Source of the DNA: Gordonia zhaorongruii | GTDB lineage: Bacteria > Actinomycetota > Actinomycetes > Mycobacteriales > Mycobacteriaceae | Direction of reading: 5' to 3' | NCBI RefSeq assembly: GCF_007559005.1 | Contig: NZ_CP041763.1 | Location: forward strand, 2,698,463 to 2,762,462 | DNA: 64,000 bases | Shown here: positions 45,107 through 53,179 of the stretch, in pieces | Layout of the letters: every line of letters starts with the position of its first letter | Numbering within the stretch: the first letter of the stretch is position 1 | The notes under the pieces: generated by a model | Told to the model about the DNA's origin: nothing | What the model saw: only the letters and a program-made list of their open reading frames with translations | Databases searched by the model: none | Made by a program: the position numbers and the translations under genes

Positions 45107-46281
45107 CGCGTATGTTCCTCTGGTTGGTCCGGGTCCTGGTCGATGGGGATGTACAGACTGAACGTGGAGCCCGTGCCCGGCTTGCTCCACAGCCCGATAT
45201 GACCGCCGTGACTGGCCGCCACGTGCTTCACGATGGCGAGACCGAGACCGGTCCCACCGGTGGCGCGCGAACGCGCCTTGTCGACACGGTAGAACCGCTC
45301 GAAGACTCTCTGCTGGTCGGCCGCGGCGATACCGATGCCGCGGTCCGTGACGGCGATGGCCACCATCTCCTGGTCGTCGATCATCACGCTCTTACGGCTC
45401 ACCGAGACCACATCACCTGTCGGCGAGTGGTTGATCGCGTTCACCAGCAGGTTACTGAGGGCAGTCAGGAGCAGAGTCCGATCCCCCTGCACACCGAAGC
45501 CGGTGTTGTCATCGGTGATGAGGGAGATCTCAGCGACCTCGGCGGACACGCCTGCACCTGCGATGGCGTCCTCGATCACCGCGTCGACGTCGACGTACGC
45601 GAAGTCGGCGACCGAACCGTCCTGCAGCTTCGAGAGGCCGATCAGCTCGTTGACGAGCGCACCCATCCTGGTGGCTTCCTTGAGAGCTCGTCTGCCGAAG
45701 TGCTCGACCGCATCCGGGTCGTCCCGGGACTCGAGCACGGCCTCGGTCATCAGGCTGATCGCGCCGAGCGGCGTCTTCAGCTCGTGCGAGACGTTCGCCG
45801 CGAAGTCGCGGCGCGTGGCCTCGACGCGTTGGTTGGTCGAATCGTCGTCACCGTAGACCAGCACGTATCGCTGCCCGTTGATGTGCGAGATGCTGGCGAG
45901 GCAGCGGACGTTCTCCACCGCGCGCGGCATCGTGCGACCGGTCGAGACGAAGCCCATGGTCGAGTGCGGCGGCGAGTAATCGAACTGCCGGTCGACTCCG
46001 GTCGTGAACACCTCCGCCACGGCTTCGGCCACTCCGTCCGCGAGGACATCGCGGACCATGCCGAGCTCGGCTGCTCGCTCGTTGAAGAGGACGACGGTGT
46101 GATACGCGTCGACGAGCACCATCCCGGTCGACGACTGCGCGACGACCATGTTCAGCAGGTCGGTGCGCGACACCTCCCCCGGGTCCACCCCGGCGAGATA
46201 CGTCGAGTCGACCCGGGCGGGACCGAAGCGAGCGCGAGCCGCAGCACCTTCGAGAAGGCGGTCACCGCTGGTTTCGGACAC
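45103..46281 (-). CDS. senX3: SenX3, sensor histidine kinase, without N-terminal membrane helices
   Basis: A 392-residue kinase with a PAS-like domain (about residues 40-140: LLNMVVAQSSTGMVLVDAYH, VLFNERAAELGMVRD), the HisKA phospho-acceptor in NVSHELKTPLG (about H164) and a complete HATPase domain (NLLVNAINHSP, DRGIGI, FYRVDKARSRATGGTGLGLA). Mycobacterial SenX3 begins with two membrane helices; here the ~40 residues before the PAS domain are polar, and an in-frame TAA lies four codons upstream of GTG 46281, so no helix can be recovered by choosing another start. It partners RegX3 and probably regulates phosphate uptake. Confidence 0.93.
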   Translation of the reverse strand: MSETSGDRLLEGAAARARFGPARVDSTYLAGVDPGEVSRTDLLNMVVAQSSTGMVLVDAYHTVVLFNERAAELGMVRDVLADGVAEAVAEVFTTGVDRQFDYSPPHSTMGFVSTGRTMPRAVENVRCLASISHINGQRYVLVYGDDDSTNQRVEATRRDFAANVSHELKTPLGAISLMTEAVLESRDDPDAVEHFGRRALKEATRMGALVNELIGLSKLQDGSVADFAYVDVDAVIEDAIAGAGVSAEVAEISLITDDNTGFGVQGDRTLLLTALSNLLVNAINHSPTGDVVSVSRKSVMIDDQEMVAIAVTDRGIGIAAADQQRVFERFYRVDKARSRATGGTGLGLAIVKHVAASHGGHIGLWSKPGTGSTFSLYIPIDQDPDQPEEHTR

Positions 46282-46414
46282 ACCGGAATCTTACGGTCAT
46301 CAACTGGATTTCGCAGCCTGGGCAGGCACTATTCGCTCACGATTAAGACGCGGTCCACGTGGGTTGCGGGTAGGTGAACCGCGAGTGCCGAAAGGCGACG
46401 TCCAGGAGTCCGAT

Positions 46415-46720
46415 TCAGGAGGCGACGAGGTCGGAGTACTCCGGGTGCTTTTCCAGATAGCTCTGGACGTACGAGCAGACCGGTACCACCTGCAGCCCAC
46501 TGTCACGGACGTCGTCGAGTACCTGCCGAACCACTTCTCCCGCGAACCCGCGACCGCCGAAGCGGTCGTAGATCACCGTGTGAGTCAGCGCGCGATGATC
46601 GCCACCCTGCGTGTAGTCGACGTAACCGACCTCCACCGGGTCTGCACCGTCTTCTGTGAGCTCCGCCAGATAGCGTTCACGCGGGGCCACATGCGTTACC
46701 GAAATCGTGCCGTCTGCCAT
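46415..46720 (-). CDS. GNAT-like N-acetyltransferase (NATD1/YidJ-type)
   Basis: A 101-residue small GNAT protein: HTVIYDRFGGRGFAGEVVRQ carries the acetyl-CoA-binding R/Q-x-x-G-x-G/A type loop, and VPVCSYVQSYLEKHPEY is the conserved C-terminus of this short family. It sits between gpmA and senX3, an insertion relative to the direct gpm1-senX3 order of M. tuberculosis. Substrate unknown. 133 bases separate it from senX3, enough for a senX3 promoter. Confidence 0.9.
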   Translation of the reverse strand: MADGTISVTHVAPRERYLAELTEDGADPVEVGYVDYTQGGDHRALTHTVIYDRFGGRGFAGEVVRQVLDDVRDSGLQVVPVCSYVQSYLEKHPEYSDLVAS

Positions 46721-46780
46721 GACTCCAATGTAGCTCAGCTCACAGCCGGGCGCACCGGGTGCGCTCGCGGCGATCGGCCG

Positions 46781-47524
46781 CTACTTGGAACCCTGTGCGG
46801 CGACGGCCGCAGCACCTGCGGCTGCGGCCTCGGGATCGAGGTACACGCCGCCTGGAACGACCGGGCGCAGGCGATCGTCGAGGTCGTAGCGGAGCGGGTT
46901 GCCGGTCGGGATGTTGAGCTCGGCGATGTCGGCGTCCGAGATCCCGTCCAGGTACTTCACCAGTGCGCGCAGCGAGTTTCCGTGCGCGGCGACCAGCACG
47001 GTCTTCCCCGCGCGCAGGTCGGCTTCGATGGCCTCGGTGTAGTACGGGATCAGTCGCGTGACGACGTCGAGCAGGCACTCGGTGAGTGGCACGTCGATGC
47101 CGTCGTACCGCGGGTCCCCGGTCTGGCTGTACTCGTTGTCTGCGTCGATCGCCGGCGGCGGAGTGTCGTAGCTGCGACGCCAGAGCATGAACTGCTCATC
47201 GCCGTACTTCTCCTTGGTCTCCGCCTTGTTGAGTCCCTGCAGTGCGCCGTAGTGCCGCTCGTTCAGCCGCCAGTCGCGGATCACCGGAATCCAGTGCCGA
47301 TCAGCGGCGTCGAGTGCGATCTGCGCGGTGCTGATCGCGCGGCGCAGCAACGACGTGTAAAGAACGTCCGGAAGCAGGTCATGCTCGACGAGGAGTTCTC
47401 CCCCGCGTACCGCCTCGGCCCGGCCCTTGTCGGTCAACGCGACGTCGACCCAGCCGGTGAACTGATTGGAGGCGTTCCATTCGCTCTCGCCGTGCCGCAT
47501 GAGGATCAAGGTGCCGTTGCTCAT
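46781..47524 (-). CDS. gpmA: GpmA, 2,3-bisphosphoglycerate-dependent phosphoglycerate mutase
   Basis: A 247-residue glycolytic enzyme interconverting 3- and 2-phosphoglycerate. The phosphohistidine is H11 in [12 protein letters not shown], followed by the long insertion typical of dPGMs ([20 protein letters not shown]) and the second catalytic His in [13 protein letters not shown]. The C-terminus is Ala-rich. It corresponds to gpm1 (Rv0489), upstream of senX3-regX3. Confidence 0.97.
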   Translation of the reverse strand: MSNGTLILMRHGESEWNASNQFTGWVDVALTDKGRAEAVRGGELLVEHDLLPDVLYTSLLRRAISTAQIALDAADRHWIPVIRDWRLNERHYGALQGLNKAETKEKYGDEQFMLWRRSYDTPPPAIDADNEYSQTGDPRYDGIDVPLTECLLDVVTRLIPYYTEAIEADLRAGKTVLVAAHGNSLRALVKYLDGISDADIAELNIPTGNPLRYDLDDRLRPVVPGGVYLDPEAAAAGAAAVAAQGSK

Positions 47525-47628
47525 ACCGGTTAGTTTCGCATACGCGCGCGAACCCGCCGCCCCGTCCCCATCCGCGGTCCTGACGCAGGTCGGGCGCCCG
47601 CGCCCACTCGTCCGGTTCTCAGCGGGCT

Positions 47629-47647
47629 TCTCGATCGCCGATCGAGA
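47629..47647. other. 19-base perfect palindrome upstream of gpmA
   Basis: TCTCGATCG (47629-47637), a central C, and CGATCGAGA (47639-47647). It lies 105 bases upstream of the gpmA start in the 268-base gap between gpmA and the YbjN gene, both on the minus strand. It could be an operator or the hairpin of a terminator for the YbjN gene; no T-run follows. No gene is recognisable in the gap. Confidence 0.5.
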
Positions 47648-47792
47648 CGGTCACCGCCGCGACTCGTCGAAACTGGTACCGCTCACGGCCGGTATCGACG
47701 TATAGGACCTCGCCGACCCGCAGCGGTACCACTCCGACGACAACTCCTCGACCACGAACCGTCTCGGCACCGGCGGCGCGGCTCGCGGCACC

Positions 47793-48371
47793 CTATTCTG
47801 TGCTGTCCGGCCATTCGGGCCGCTGACCCGAGTCGAGCGGAGCGATCTCCGGCAGATCGTCCGGGTCGATCAGATGCGAGAAGGCCTCGAGGTTCTTCAT
47901 CGGCTCGCCGCGTGCCACCCGCCAGGCCCATTCCCGCTTTATCGAGGTGAGGAACCCGATCTCGAGAATCTGGTTGAAGTCACCGTCCGCCGCTTCGAGT
48001 ACCTGGCCGAGCACGCGGTCGACTTCGTCGCGGGTGATGGCGTCGGCGGAGATGCGGCCGATCAGGTAGATGTCGCCTGCGATGTCGATCGTGTACGCCA
48101 CACCGTAGAGGCGGCGGTTCCGCTTGAGCAGGTATTTGTACACGGCCTCGAACTCCTCGTCCGGGCGGCGGCAGACGAAGGCCTCCACGCGGACGCCGTG
48201 CTGAGCCGCAGTCAGCAGAACGGTCGTCTTGAGCTTGCGCTCGCCCGGCAACTCCAGCACGAGGTGCTCGGATTTGGCGCCGCCCGACGACTTGCGCGAG
48301 TACTCGATTCCGGACGCGTCGAGCGCCGAACGCAGCTCAGCTGTGTAGTCGGTCTGGTCGGTCACATTCAT
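47793..48371 (-). CDS. YbjN-domain protein (Rv0487-like)
   Basis: A 192-residue cytoplasmic protein with the YbjN fold, related to type III secretion chaperone-like domains: KTTVLLTAAQHGVRVEAFVC and YLLKRNRRLYGVAYTIDIAG followed by DIYLIGRISADAITRDEVDR. It starts at ATG 48371, 33 bases after the mshA stop, so it is probably co-transcribed with mshA, as in mycobacteria. Its role in mycothiol metabolism, if any, is unknown. Confidence 0.9.
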   Translation of the reverse strand: MNVTDQTDYTAELRSALDASGIEYSRKSSGGAKSEHLVLELPGERKLKTTVLLTAAQHGVRVEAFVCRRPDEEFEAVYKYLLKRNRRLYGVAYTIDIAGDIYLIGRISADAITRDEVDRVLGQVLEAADGDFNQILEIGFLTSIKREWAWRVARGEPMKNLEAFSHLIDPDDLPEIAPLDSGQRPEWPDSTE

Positions 48372-48404
48372 CTCCCTGCTCGGTGTGTGCGGATCGGCGC
48401 GCCG

Positions 48405-49724
48405 TCAGACGGTGACGCGAGCCCGATTCCGTCTGCGGCGCAGCCCGAACCGGCCCGGGGGTCTGCCGGTGTTCCCGCGGTGCGTCGCGATCGCGCGTTC
48501 GTAGCTGGCCAGGAGGGCATCCGTGGTGTGCTCCCAGGAGAAACTCTGCGCATGCCCGGCAGCCCGTGCACCCAGTGATCGCAGACGCGCCGGGTCGGCG
48601 ACCAGCGCGGCGATCCGGTCGGTCCAGTCGGAGATCTCGTGACCGTGGACGAGTTCTCCGGTCACACCGTCGCGCACCGCGACTCCGAGACCGCCCACGT
48701 CGGCAGCGATGACCGGCACCCCGCACGCCTGCGCCTCCACCGCGACCAGTCCGAAGCTCTCGGAGTAGCTCGGTACCGCGACGAGGTCGGACGCGCGGTA
48801 CACGTCGACCAGATCCTCCGGCGCCTGCGGCGGGAGGAAGGTGACCTGCGCCGAGATCCCCAGCCGGTCGGCGAGTTCGATGAGGGTGCCGGGCAGTTCC
48901 AGCCCGTTGCCGGATGGGCCGCCCACTACGAGCAGCCGCAGTCGGCGACCACCGTCGGACCGGATGACCGGCGCGATCGCCCGCATCAGGACGTCGGGCG
49001 CCTTCAACGGCTGAATCCGGCCGACGAACGTCACGATGACGTCCTCCTGGTCGAGTCCGAGCCGGGCGCGCGCGGCCGCCTGCGGGCCGGGTGTGTACAG
49101 GTCGAGGTCGGCCCCGGGCATCACGACATCGACGTGCGAGCGGTCCGCTCCGTAGAGATCGACGAGCGCGTCGCCCTCGGTCTTCGTGTTCACCACGAGT
49201 AGATCCGCTTCGTCGACGACCTGCTGCTCGCCGACCAGCCGCACCATCGGTTCCGCGGCGTCGCCGTCGGCGAGGTACGCGTTCTTCACAGCTGCCAGAG
49301 TGTGCGCGGTGTGCACCAGCGGCACTCCCCAGCGATCCCGGGCCAGCCAGCCGACCTGCCCGGACAACCAGTAGTGGGAATGGATCAGGTCGTAGTAACC
49401 GGGCGCCTGTGCAGCTTCGGCACGCAGCACGTTCGCCGAGAACGCGCACAGCTGACTGGGCAGATCACGTTTGTCGAGACCGTCGAACGGGCCGGCCGCC
49501 ACATGCCGGACGGTCACGCCCGGCGCAGCTTCGACGCTCGGTTCGTCGGCCGACGAAGTGGCGCGCGTGAATATCTCCACCTCGACACCACGGCGGGCGA
49601 GCCGCGTCGCGGTCTGCCACACGTACACGTTCATCCCGCCCGCATCGCCCGTTCCCGGCTGCGCGAGGGGAGAAGTGTGCACGGAGATCAGCGCGAGACG
49701 TCGCGGGAGGTGTGCACCGTTCAT
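48405..49724 (-). CDS. mshA: MshA, D-inositol-3-phosphate glycosyltransferase (mycothiol biosynthesis)
   Basis: A 439-residue GT4 glycosyltransferase that transfers GlcNAc from UDP-GlcNAc to inositol-3-phosphate, the first step of mycothiol synthesis. Diagnostic segments: [20 protein letters not shown] followed by MNVYV (acceptor loop), [33 protein letters not shown] and the E-x7-E region [14 protein letters not shown]. The ATG at 49724 gives the normal start. A basic C-terminal tail ([13 protein letters not shown]) follows. Presence of mshA marks the organism as a mycothiol-using actinobacterium. Confidence 0.97.
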   Translation of the reverse strand: MNGAHLPRRLALISVHTSPLAQPGTGDAGGMNVYVWQTATRLARRGVEVEIFTRATSSADEPSVEAAPGVTVRHVAAGPFDGLDKRDLPSQLCAFSANVLRAEAAQAPGYYDLIHSHYWLSGQVGWLARDRWGVPLVHTAHTLAAVKNAYLADGDAAEPMVRLVGEQQVVDEADLLVVNTKTEGDALVDLYGADRSHVDVVMPGADLDLYTPGPQAAARARLGLDQEDVIVTFVGRIQPLKAPDVLMRAIAPVIRSDGGRRLRLLVVGGPSGNGLELPGTLIELADRLGISAQVTFLPPQAPEDLVDVYRASDLVAVPSYSESFGLVAVEAQACGVPVIAADVGGLGVAVRDGVTGELVHGHEISDWTDRIAALVADPARLRSLGARAAGHAQSFSWEHTTDALLASYERAIATHRGNTGRPPGRFGLRRRRNRARVTV

Positions 49725-49831
49725 GACTCCAGCGTATGCAAAGCGCCCCGATGCTGACACCGCGCACCGCCAAGCTCACAGATGCACGTTCACGCATCGC
49801 TTCGACAAACCCCGGCGCCCCACCCTAAAAT

Positions 49832-49852
49832 TGTCGGGAACGGTTTTCATTA
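49832..49852. promoter_or_regulatory. Zur-box-like site upstream of znuA
   Basis: The segment TGTCGGGAACGGTTTTCATTA has a right half (GTTTTCATTA) close to the A/T-rich Fur/Zur half-site known from actinobacteria, and a less conserved left half (GGGAAC). It lies 78 bases upstream of znuA, where a zinc-repressor operator is expected. Assignment is by eye. Confidence 0.42.
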
Positions 49853-49929
49853 CCTGATGGACACCTATCTGAAACCCCCACGACGACGACCCGCCCGGGC
49901 CGTCCCGCACCCGGAAAGTCCGCGTTCTC

Positions 49930-50904
49930 ATGCCCTCTGCACGCTTCCGCACCCGCCGCCGATACCGGAGGACGGCTGCTCTCGCGGCAGTCGTCACGAT
50001 GGCCACGGCACTCGCCGCCTGTTCGGGCGATTCCGGGCCGGAGGCCACCGACCACCCGGTGGTCGTCGCATCCACCGATGTCTGGGCATCGGTCGCGCAG
50101 GCCGTAGCCGGCGAGAACGCCGACGTCAGTGCGTTGTTCGACACCCCGGGCGGAGACCCCCACGAGTTCGAGCCGACGACGTCGGACACCGCTGAGGTCC
50201 TCGACGCCAACGTCATCGTGATGAACGGCGGTCACTACGACGCCTACATGGAGAGCGCTGCGAACGAAGCCGAAGGCAAGAAGGTCGTCGCACTGTCCGG
50301 CCACGAAGGCCACGATCACGATCACGACCACGAAGCGGGCGGTACCGGACACGGCGACAGTGAAGGTCATTCGCACGCCGAGGAGCACGCCTTCTACGAC
50401 TTCGCGGTCGTCGCCGACACCGCCGACGACATCGCCGGAGCGCTGGCCGAGGTGGCGCCCGTCCACGCGGACGCGTACCGGGCCAACGCGAAGCGTTTCC
50501 GCGCCGACGTCGACAATCTCCGCGGTCGGCTCGCCACCCTGCGCGACGCGCACCCGGACACCCGAGTCGCCGCAACCGAACCCCTCGCCACCGGCCTGCT
50601 CAACGCCGCGGGCATCAAGGACGTAGCTCCCGCCGGCTTCAGCGCGGCGATCGAAGAAGGACAGTCGCCCTCCGCAGCCGACCGCGCTGCCTTCGAGGAC
50701 CTCCTGCGCGGCCGCCAGGTGTCGGCGCTCATCTACAACGTCCAGGCCGTCGACCCGGCGACCGAGGCGATCCTGGGCGTCGCCGATGCCAACCGCGTCC
50801 CCATCGTCAACTTCACCGAGACCCTGCCGAAGGGCGTCGACGATTACGTGGCGTGGCAGTCATCGCAGATCGCGCAACTCGGGAGGGCGCTCGGCCGTGG
50901 CTGA
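49930..50904 (+). CDS. znuA: ZnuA-like zinc-binding lipoprotein of a zinc ABC importer
   Basis: A 324-residue cluster A-I substrate-binding protein. An N-terminal signal with lipobox ALAAC gives a lipid-anchored cysteine near residue 31. Metal-ligand histidines appear in GGDPHEFEPT and in NGGHYDAY, and a flexible His/Asp/Glu-rich loop (GHEGHDHDHDHEAGG, then GHSHAEEH) lies around residues 119-150, typical of zinc rather than manganese binders. It overlaps znuC by 8 bases, in an operon of three. Confidence 0.93.
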   Translation: MPSARFRTRRRYRRTAALAAVVTMATALAACSGDSGPEATDHPVVVASTDVWASVAQAVAGENADVSALFDTPGGDPHEFEPTTSDTAEVLDANVIVMNGGHYDAYMESAANEAEGKKVVALSGHEGHDHDHDHEAGGTGHGDSEGHSHAEEHAFYDFAVVADTADDIAGALAEVAPVHADAYRANAKRFRADVDNLRGRLATLRDAHPDTRVAATEPLATGLLNAAGIKDVAPAGFSAAIEEGQSPSAADRAAFEDLLRGRQVSALIYNVQAVDPATEAILGVADANRVPIVNFTETLPKGVDDYVAWQSSQIAQLGRALGRG

Positions 50905-51721
50905 TCCGGTCATCAGCTTCCGCGGTTCCCATCTGGCGTTCGGCAACCGAACCCTGTGGCACGACCTCGATCTCGACATCGCTCCCGGCGAGTTCGTGGC
51001 GGTCCTCGGACCCAACGGCGCAGGCAAGACGACGCTCCTGCGCGCCGCTCTCGGTCAGGTCGAGCCCACGGCCGGAGAGCTGACCGTCGACGGGCGGCTC
51101 GGATACATCCCGCAGCAGCACGCCGACGACTCCGACGACATGCTGATGCGCGGTCGCGACCTCGTCGGATTCGGCATCGACGGCACCGCATGGGGCATGG
51201 GCCTGCGCGGACTGCGACACCGGCGCGCTCGCGTCGACGCCGCCCTCGCCGAGGTGAACGCCACGCGGTACGCGTCGTCACCGGTGGGTCTGCTGTCCGG
51301 TGGCGAACAGCAGCGGCTCCGGATCGCGCAGGCGCTCACCCGCGATCCCTCCGTCCTCCTGTGCGACGAACCGCTCGCCAGCCTCGACCTCGCCAGCCAG
51401 CAACTCGTCGTCGACCTGCTCGATGCCCGCAGGCGGCGGGCGAACACCGCGATCATGTTCGTGACCCACGAGTTGAATCCGGTACTGCCGTTCGTCGACC
51501 GCGTGGTCTATCTGGCCGGCGGATCGTTCCGGGTGGGAACCGTCGACGAGGTGATGACGTCGGCGACGCTGTCCGAGCTGTACGGCAGCCGCGTCGAGGT
51601 ACTTCGGGTCGGCGGCCGACTCGTCGTCATCGGCGGCGAGGACGCGCACCACTGCATCGACCACGGGTACGCCGACGAGATCGAGACGTCCCGCGGCACG
51701 ATGAAGCAGTCGCTCGCATGA
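50897..51721 (+). CDS. znuC: ZnuC-like zinc ABC transporter ATP-binding protein
   Basis: A 274-residue ATPase: Walker A GPNGAGKTTLL, Q-loop GYIPQQH, signature LLSGGEQQRLRIAQA, Walker B VLLCDEPLASLD, and switch FVTHELN. It starts at GTG 50897 inside the 3' end of znuA, with GGGAGGG 9 bases upstream. The C-terminus after about residue 215 is specific to metal ABC ATPases. It energises ZnuB for zinc uptake; the stop overlaps the znuB ATG (ATGA). Confidence 0.94.
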   Translation: MADPVISFRGSHLAFGNRTLWHDLDLDIAPGEFVAVLGPNGAGKTTLLRAALGQVEPTAGELTVDGRLGYIPQQHADDSDDMLMRGRDLVGFGIDGTAWGMGLRGLRHRRARVDAALAEVNATRYASSPVGLLSGGEQQRLRIAQALTRDPSVLLCDEPLASLDLASQQLVVDLLDARRRRANTAIMFVTHELNPVLPFVDRVVYLAGGSFRVGTVDEVMTSATLSELYGSRVEVLRVGGRLVVIGGEDAHHCIDHGYADEIETSRGTMKQSLA

Positions 51722-52572
51722 CGTCGACGCCACTGGCTGCCGACATCGGCGCATTCTGGAATCTCTCGCAGACCGGCGACCTCCTCTCCCGTGGCTTCGT
51801 CCAGGAGTCGCTCATCGCCATCGCTCTCCTCGGCCTGATCGGCGGAGTGCTCGGCCCGATGATCGTCGCGCGGCAGATGAGCTTCGCGGTGCACGGTGCC
51901 GCCGAGCTCTCCTTCACCGGTGCGGCGGCGGCCCTGCTCGCAGGCGTCGGCGTGAACATCGGCGGCGTCATCGGCGCAGTACTGGCCGCAGCGGTCTTCG
52001 GGCTCCTCGGGCAGCGGGCGCGCGAACGCGACTCGGTCATCGGCGTCGTGATGGCATTCGGCCTCGGCCTCGGCGTGCTGTTCCTGAGTCTGCACGGACG
52101 CGTGGGCACCGGTTTCGCACTGCTCACCGGCCAGGTCGTCAGCGTCGGCCGCGACGGTCTGATCGCGGTCTCGATCACGGCTGCCGTCGTGCTCGTGGTC
52201 TACGCGATCATCTACCGTCCGCTGCTGTTCGCCAGCCTCGACCCACGGGTGGCGGTGAGCGCGGGGGTCCCGACGCGCCTGCTCTCGGTGGTGTTCGCGG
52301 TGCTCGTCGGCCTTGCCGCCGCCCAAGGTGTGCAGATCATCGGCGCCCTCCTCGTGATGAGCCTGCTCATCACGCCGGCCGCGGCCGCAGTGCGCCTGTC
52401 CGCCAACCCGACAGTGGTCCTCGTCCTGTCGGTGGTCTTCGCCGAGATCGCGGCGGTCGGCGGGCTGATCGCGTCGTTGGCCCCCGAACTCCCGGTGTCG
52501 GTGATGGTCACGTCGATCTCGTTCGCGATCTATCTGATCTGCCGGATAGCCGGTGTGCGCAGACGCGGCTAG
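51718..52572 (+). CDS. znuB: ZnuB-like zinc ABC transporter permease
   Basis: A 284-residue ABC-3 family permease with about eight or nine membrane helices. LGPMIVARQMSFAVHGAAEL near residue 44 and the IIGALLVMSLLITPAAAA segment are the conserved ABC-3 motifs contacting the ATPase. The ATG overlaps the znuC stop by 4 bases. It completes the zinc importer. Confidence 0.94.
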   Translation: MTSTPLAADIGAFWNLSQTGDLLSRGFVQESLIAIALLGLIGGVLGPMIVARQMSFAVHGAAELSFTGAAAALLAGVGVNIGGVIGAVLAAAVFGLLGQRARERDSVIGVVMAFGLGLGVLFLSLHGRVGTGFALLTGQVVSVGRDGLIAVSITAAVVLVVYAIIYRPLLFASLDPRVAVSAGVPTRLLSVVFAVLVGLAAAQGVQIIGALLVMSLLITPAAAAVRLSANPTVVLVLSVVFAEIAAVGGLIASLAPELPVSVMVTSISFAIYLICRIAGVRRRG

Positions 52573-52591
52573 TGGGACATCACCTCTGGCC

Positions 52592-53179
52592 CTACGGCGA
52601 ACGCTCTTCTGCGGCGCCCGGGTTGCATCGGGCCGACACCATGTCCGACTCGGTGACGACCGGCCGCGAGGGTTCGAGGTTCCAGCTCGGCTTCTCCGGA
52701 TCGACGAGTCTCGCATACGTCCAGTGACACTCGAACTGCGCCCGCATGCCGGGGCCATCCGCGTCCGGATGCAGTGCGAGGACCTCGCTCCACGCCTCTT
52801 CGGCGACTCCGTCCCCGGACACCTGCCGTCCGTTTCGGGTAGGGCGGATCTGCAGGCTCGCCCCCACCTCGGTCTGAACCCAGTCCGCGCCCTCGATGTA
52901 CGGGGCAGGCAGCGACGGCGGTGTCGGCGTCGAACTCGACATCTGTGTCGGCGTCGAACTCGACGGCGGGGCATGCGGACCGGATGACTGGGCCTGTCCC
53001 CGGCCTACCGTGGTTCCCGTTTCCACCGACGCGGCGACGGAACTGCTCGGACTCTGCGGGCGCGAACCCGGATCGGCCCCGCAAGCGGCGAGCAGCAGAC
53101 CCGCCGCACACCACGTGACGACTCCTGCACGGCGCCGCAGGGGGCCGTGCAGCGCGGAACCCCGCAACCGGTGGCTCAA
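52592..53179 (-). CDS. Lipoprotein with DUF2599-like C-terminal domain, TTG start
   Basis: A 195-residue protein. From TTG 53179 a basic leader (LSHRLRGSALHGPLRRR) and hydrophobic core end in lipobox LLLAACG. A Ser/Pro/Thr linker (about residues 40-85) leads to a C-terminal domain (YIEGADWVQTEVGASLQIRP, RAQFECHWTYARLVDPEKPS) that resembles DUF2599 proteins of mycobacteria. The TTG overlaps the esterase stop (TTGA), and no ATG or GTG fits, so translation is probably coupled. Extracytoplasmic; function unknown. Confidence 0.8.
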   Translation of the reverse strand: MSHRLRGSALHGPLRRRAGVVTWCAAGLLLAACGADPGSRPQSPSSSVAASVETGTTVGRGQAQSSGPHAPPSSSTPTQMSSSTPTPPSLPAPYIEGADWVQTEVGASLQIRPTRNGRQVSGDGVAEEAWSEVLALHPDADGPGMRAQFECHWTYARLVDPEKPSWNLEPSRPVVTESDMVSARCNPGAAEERSP

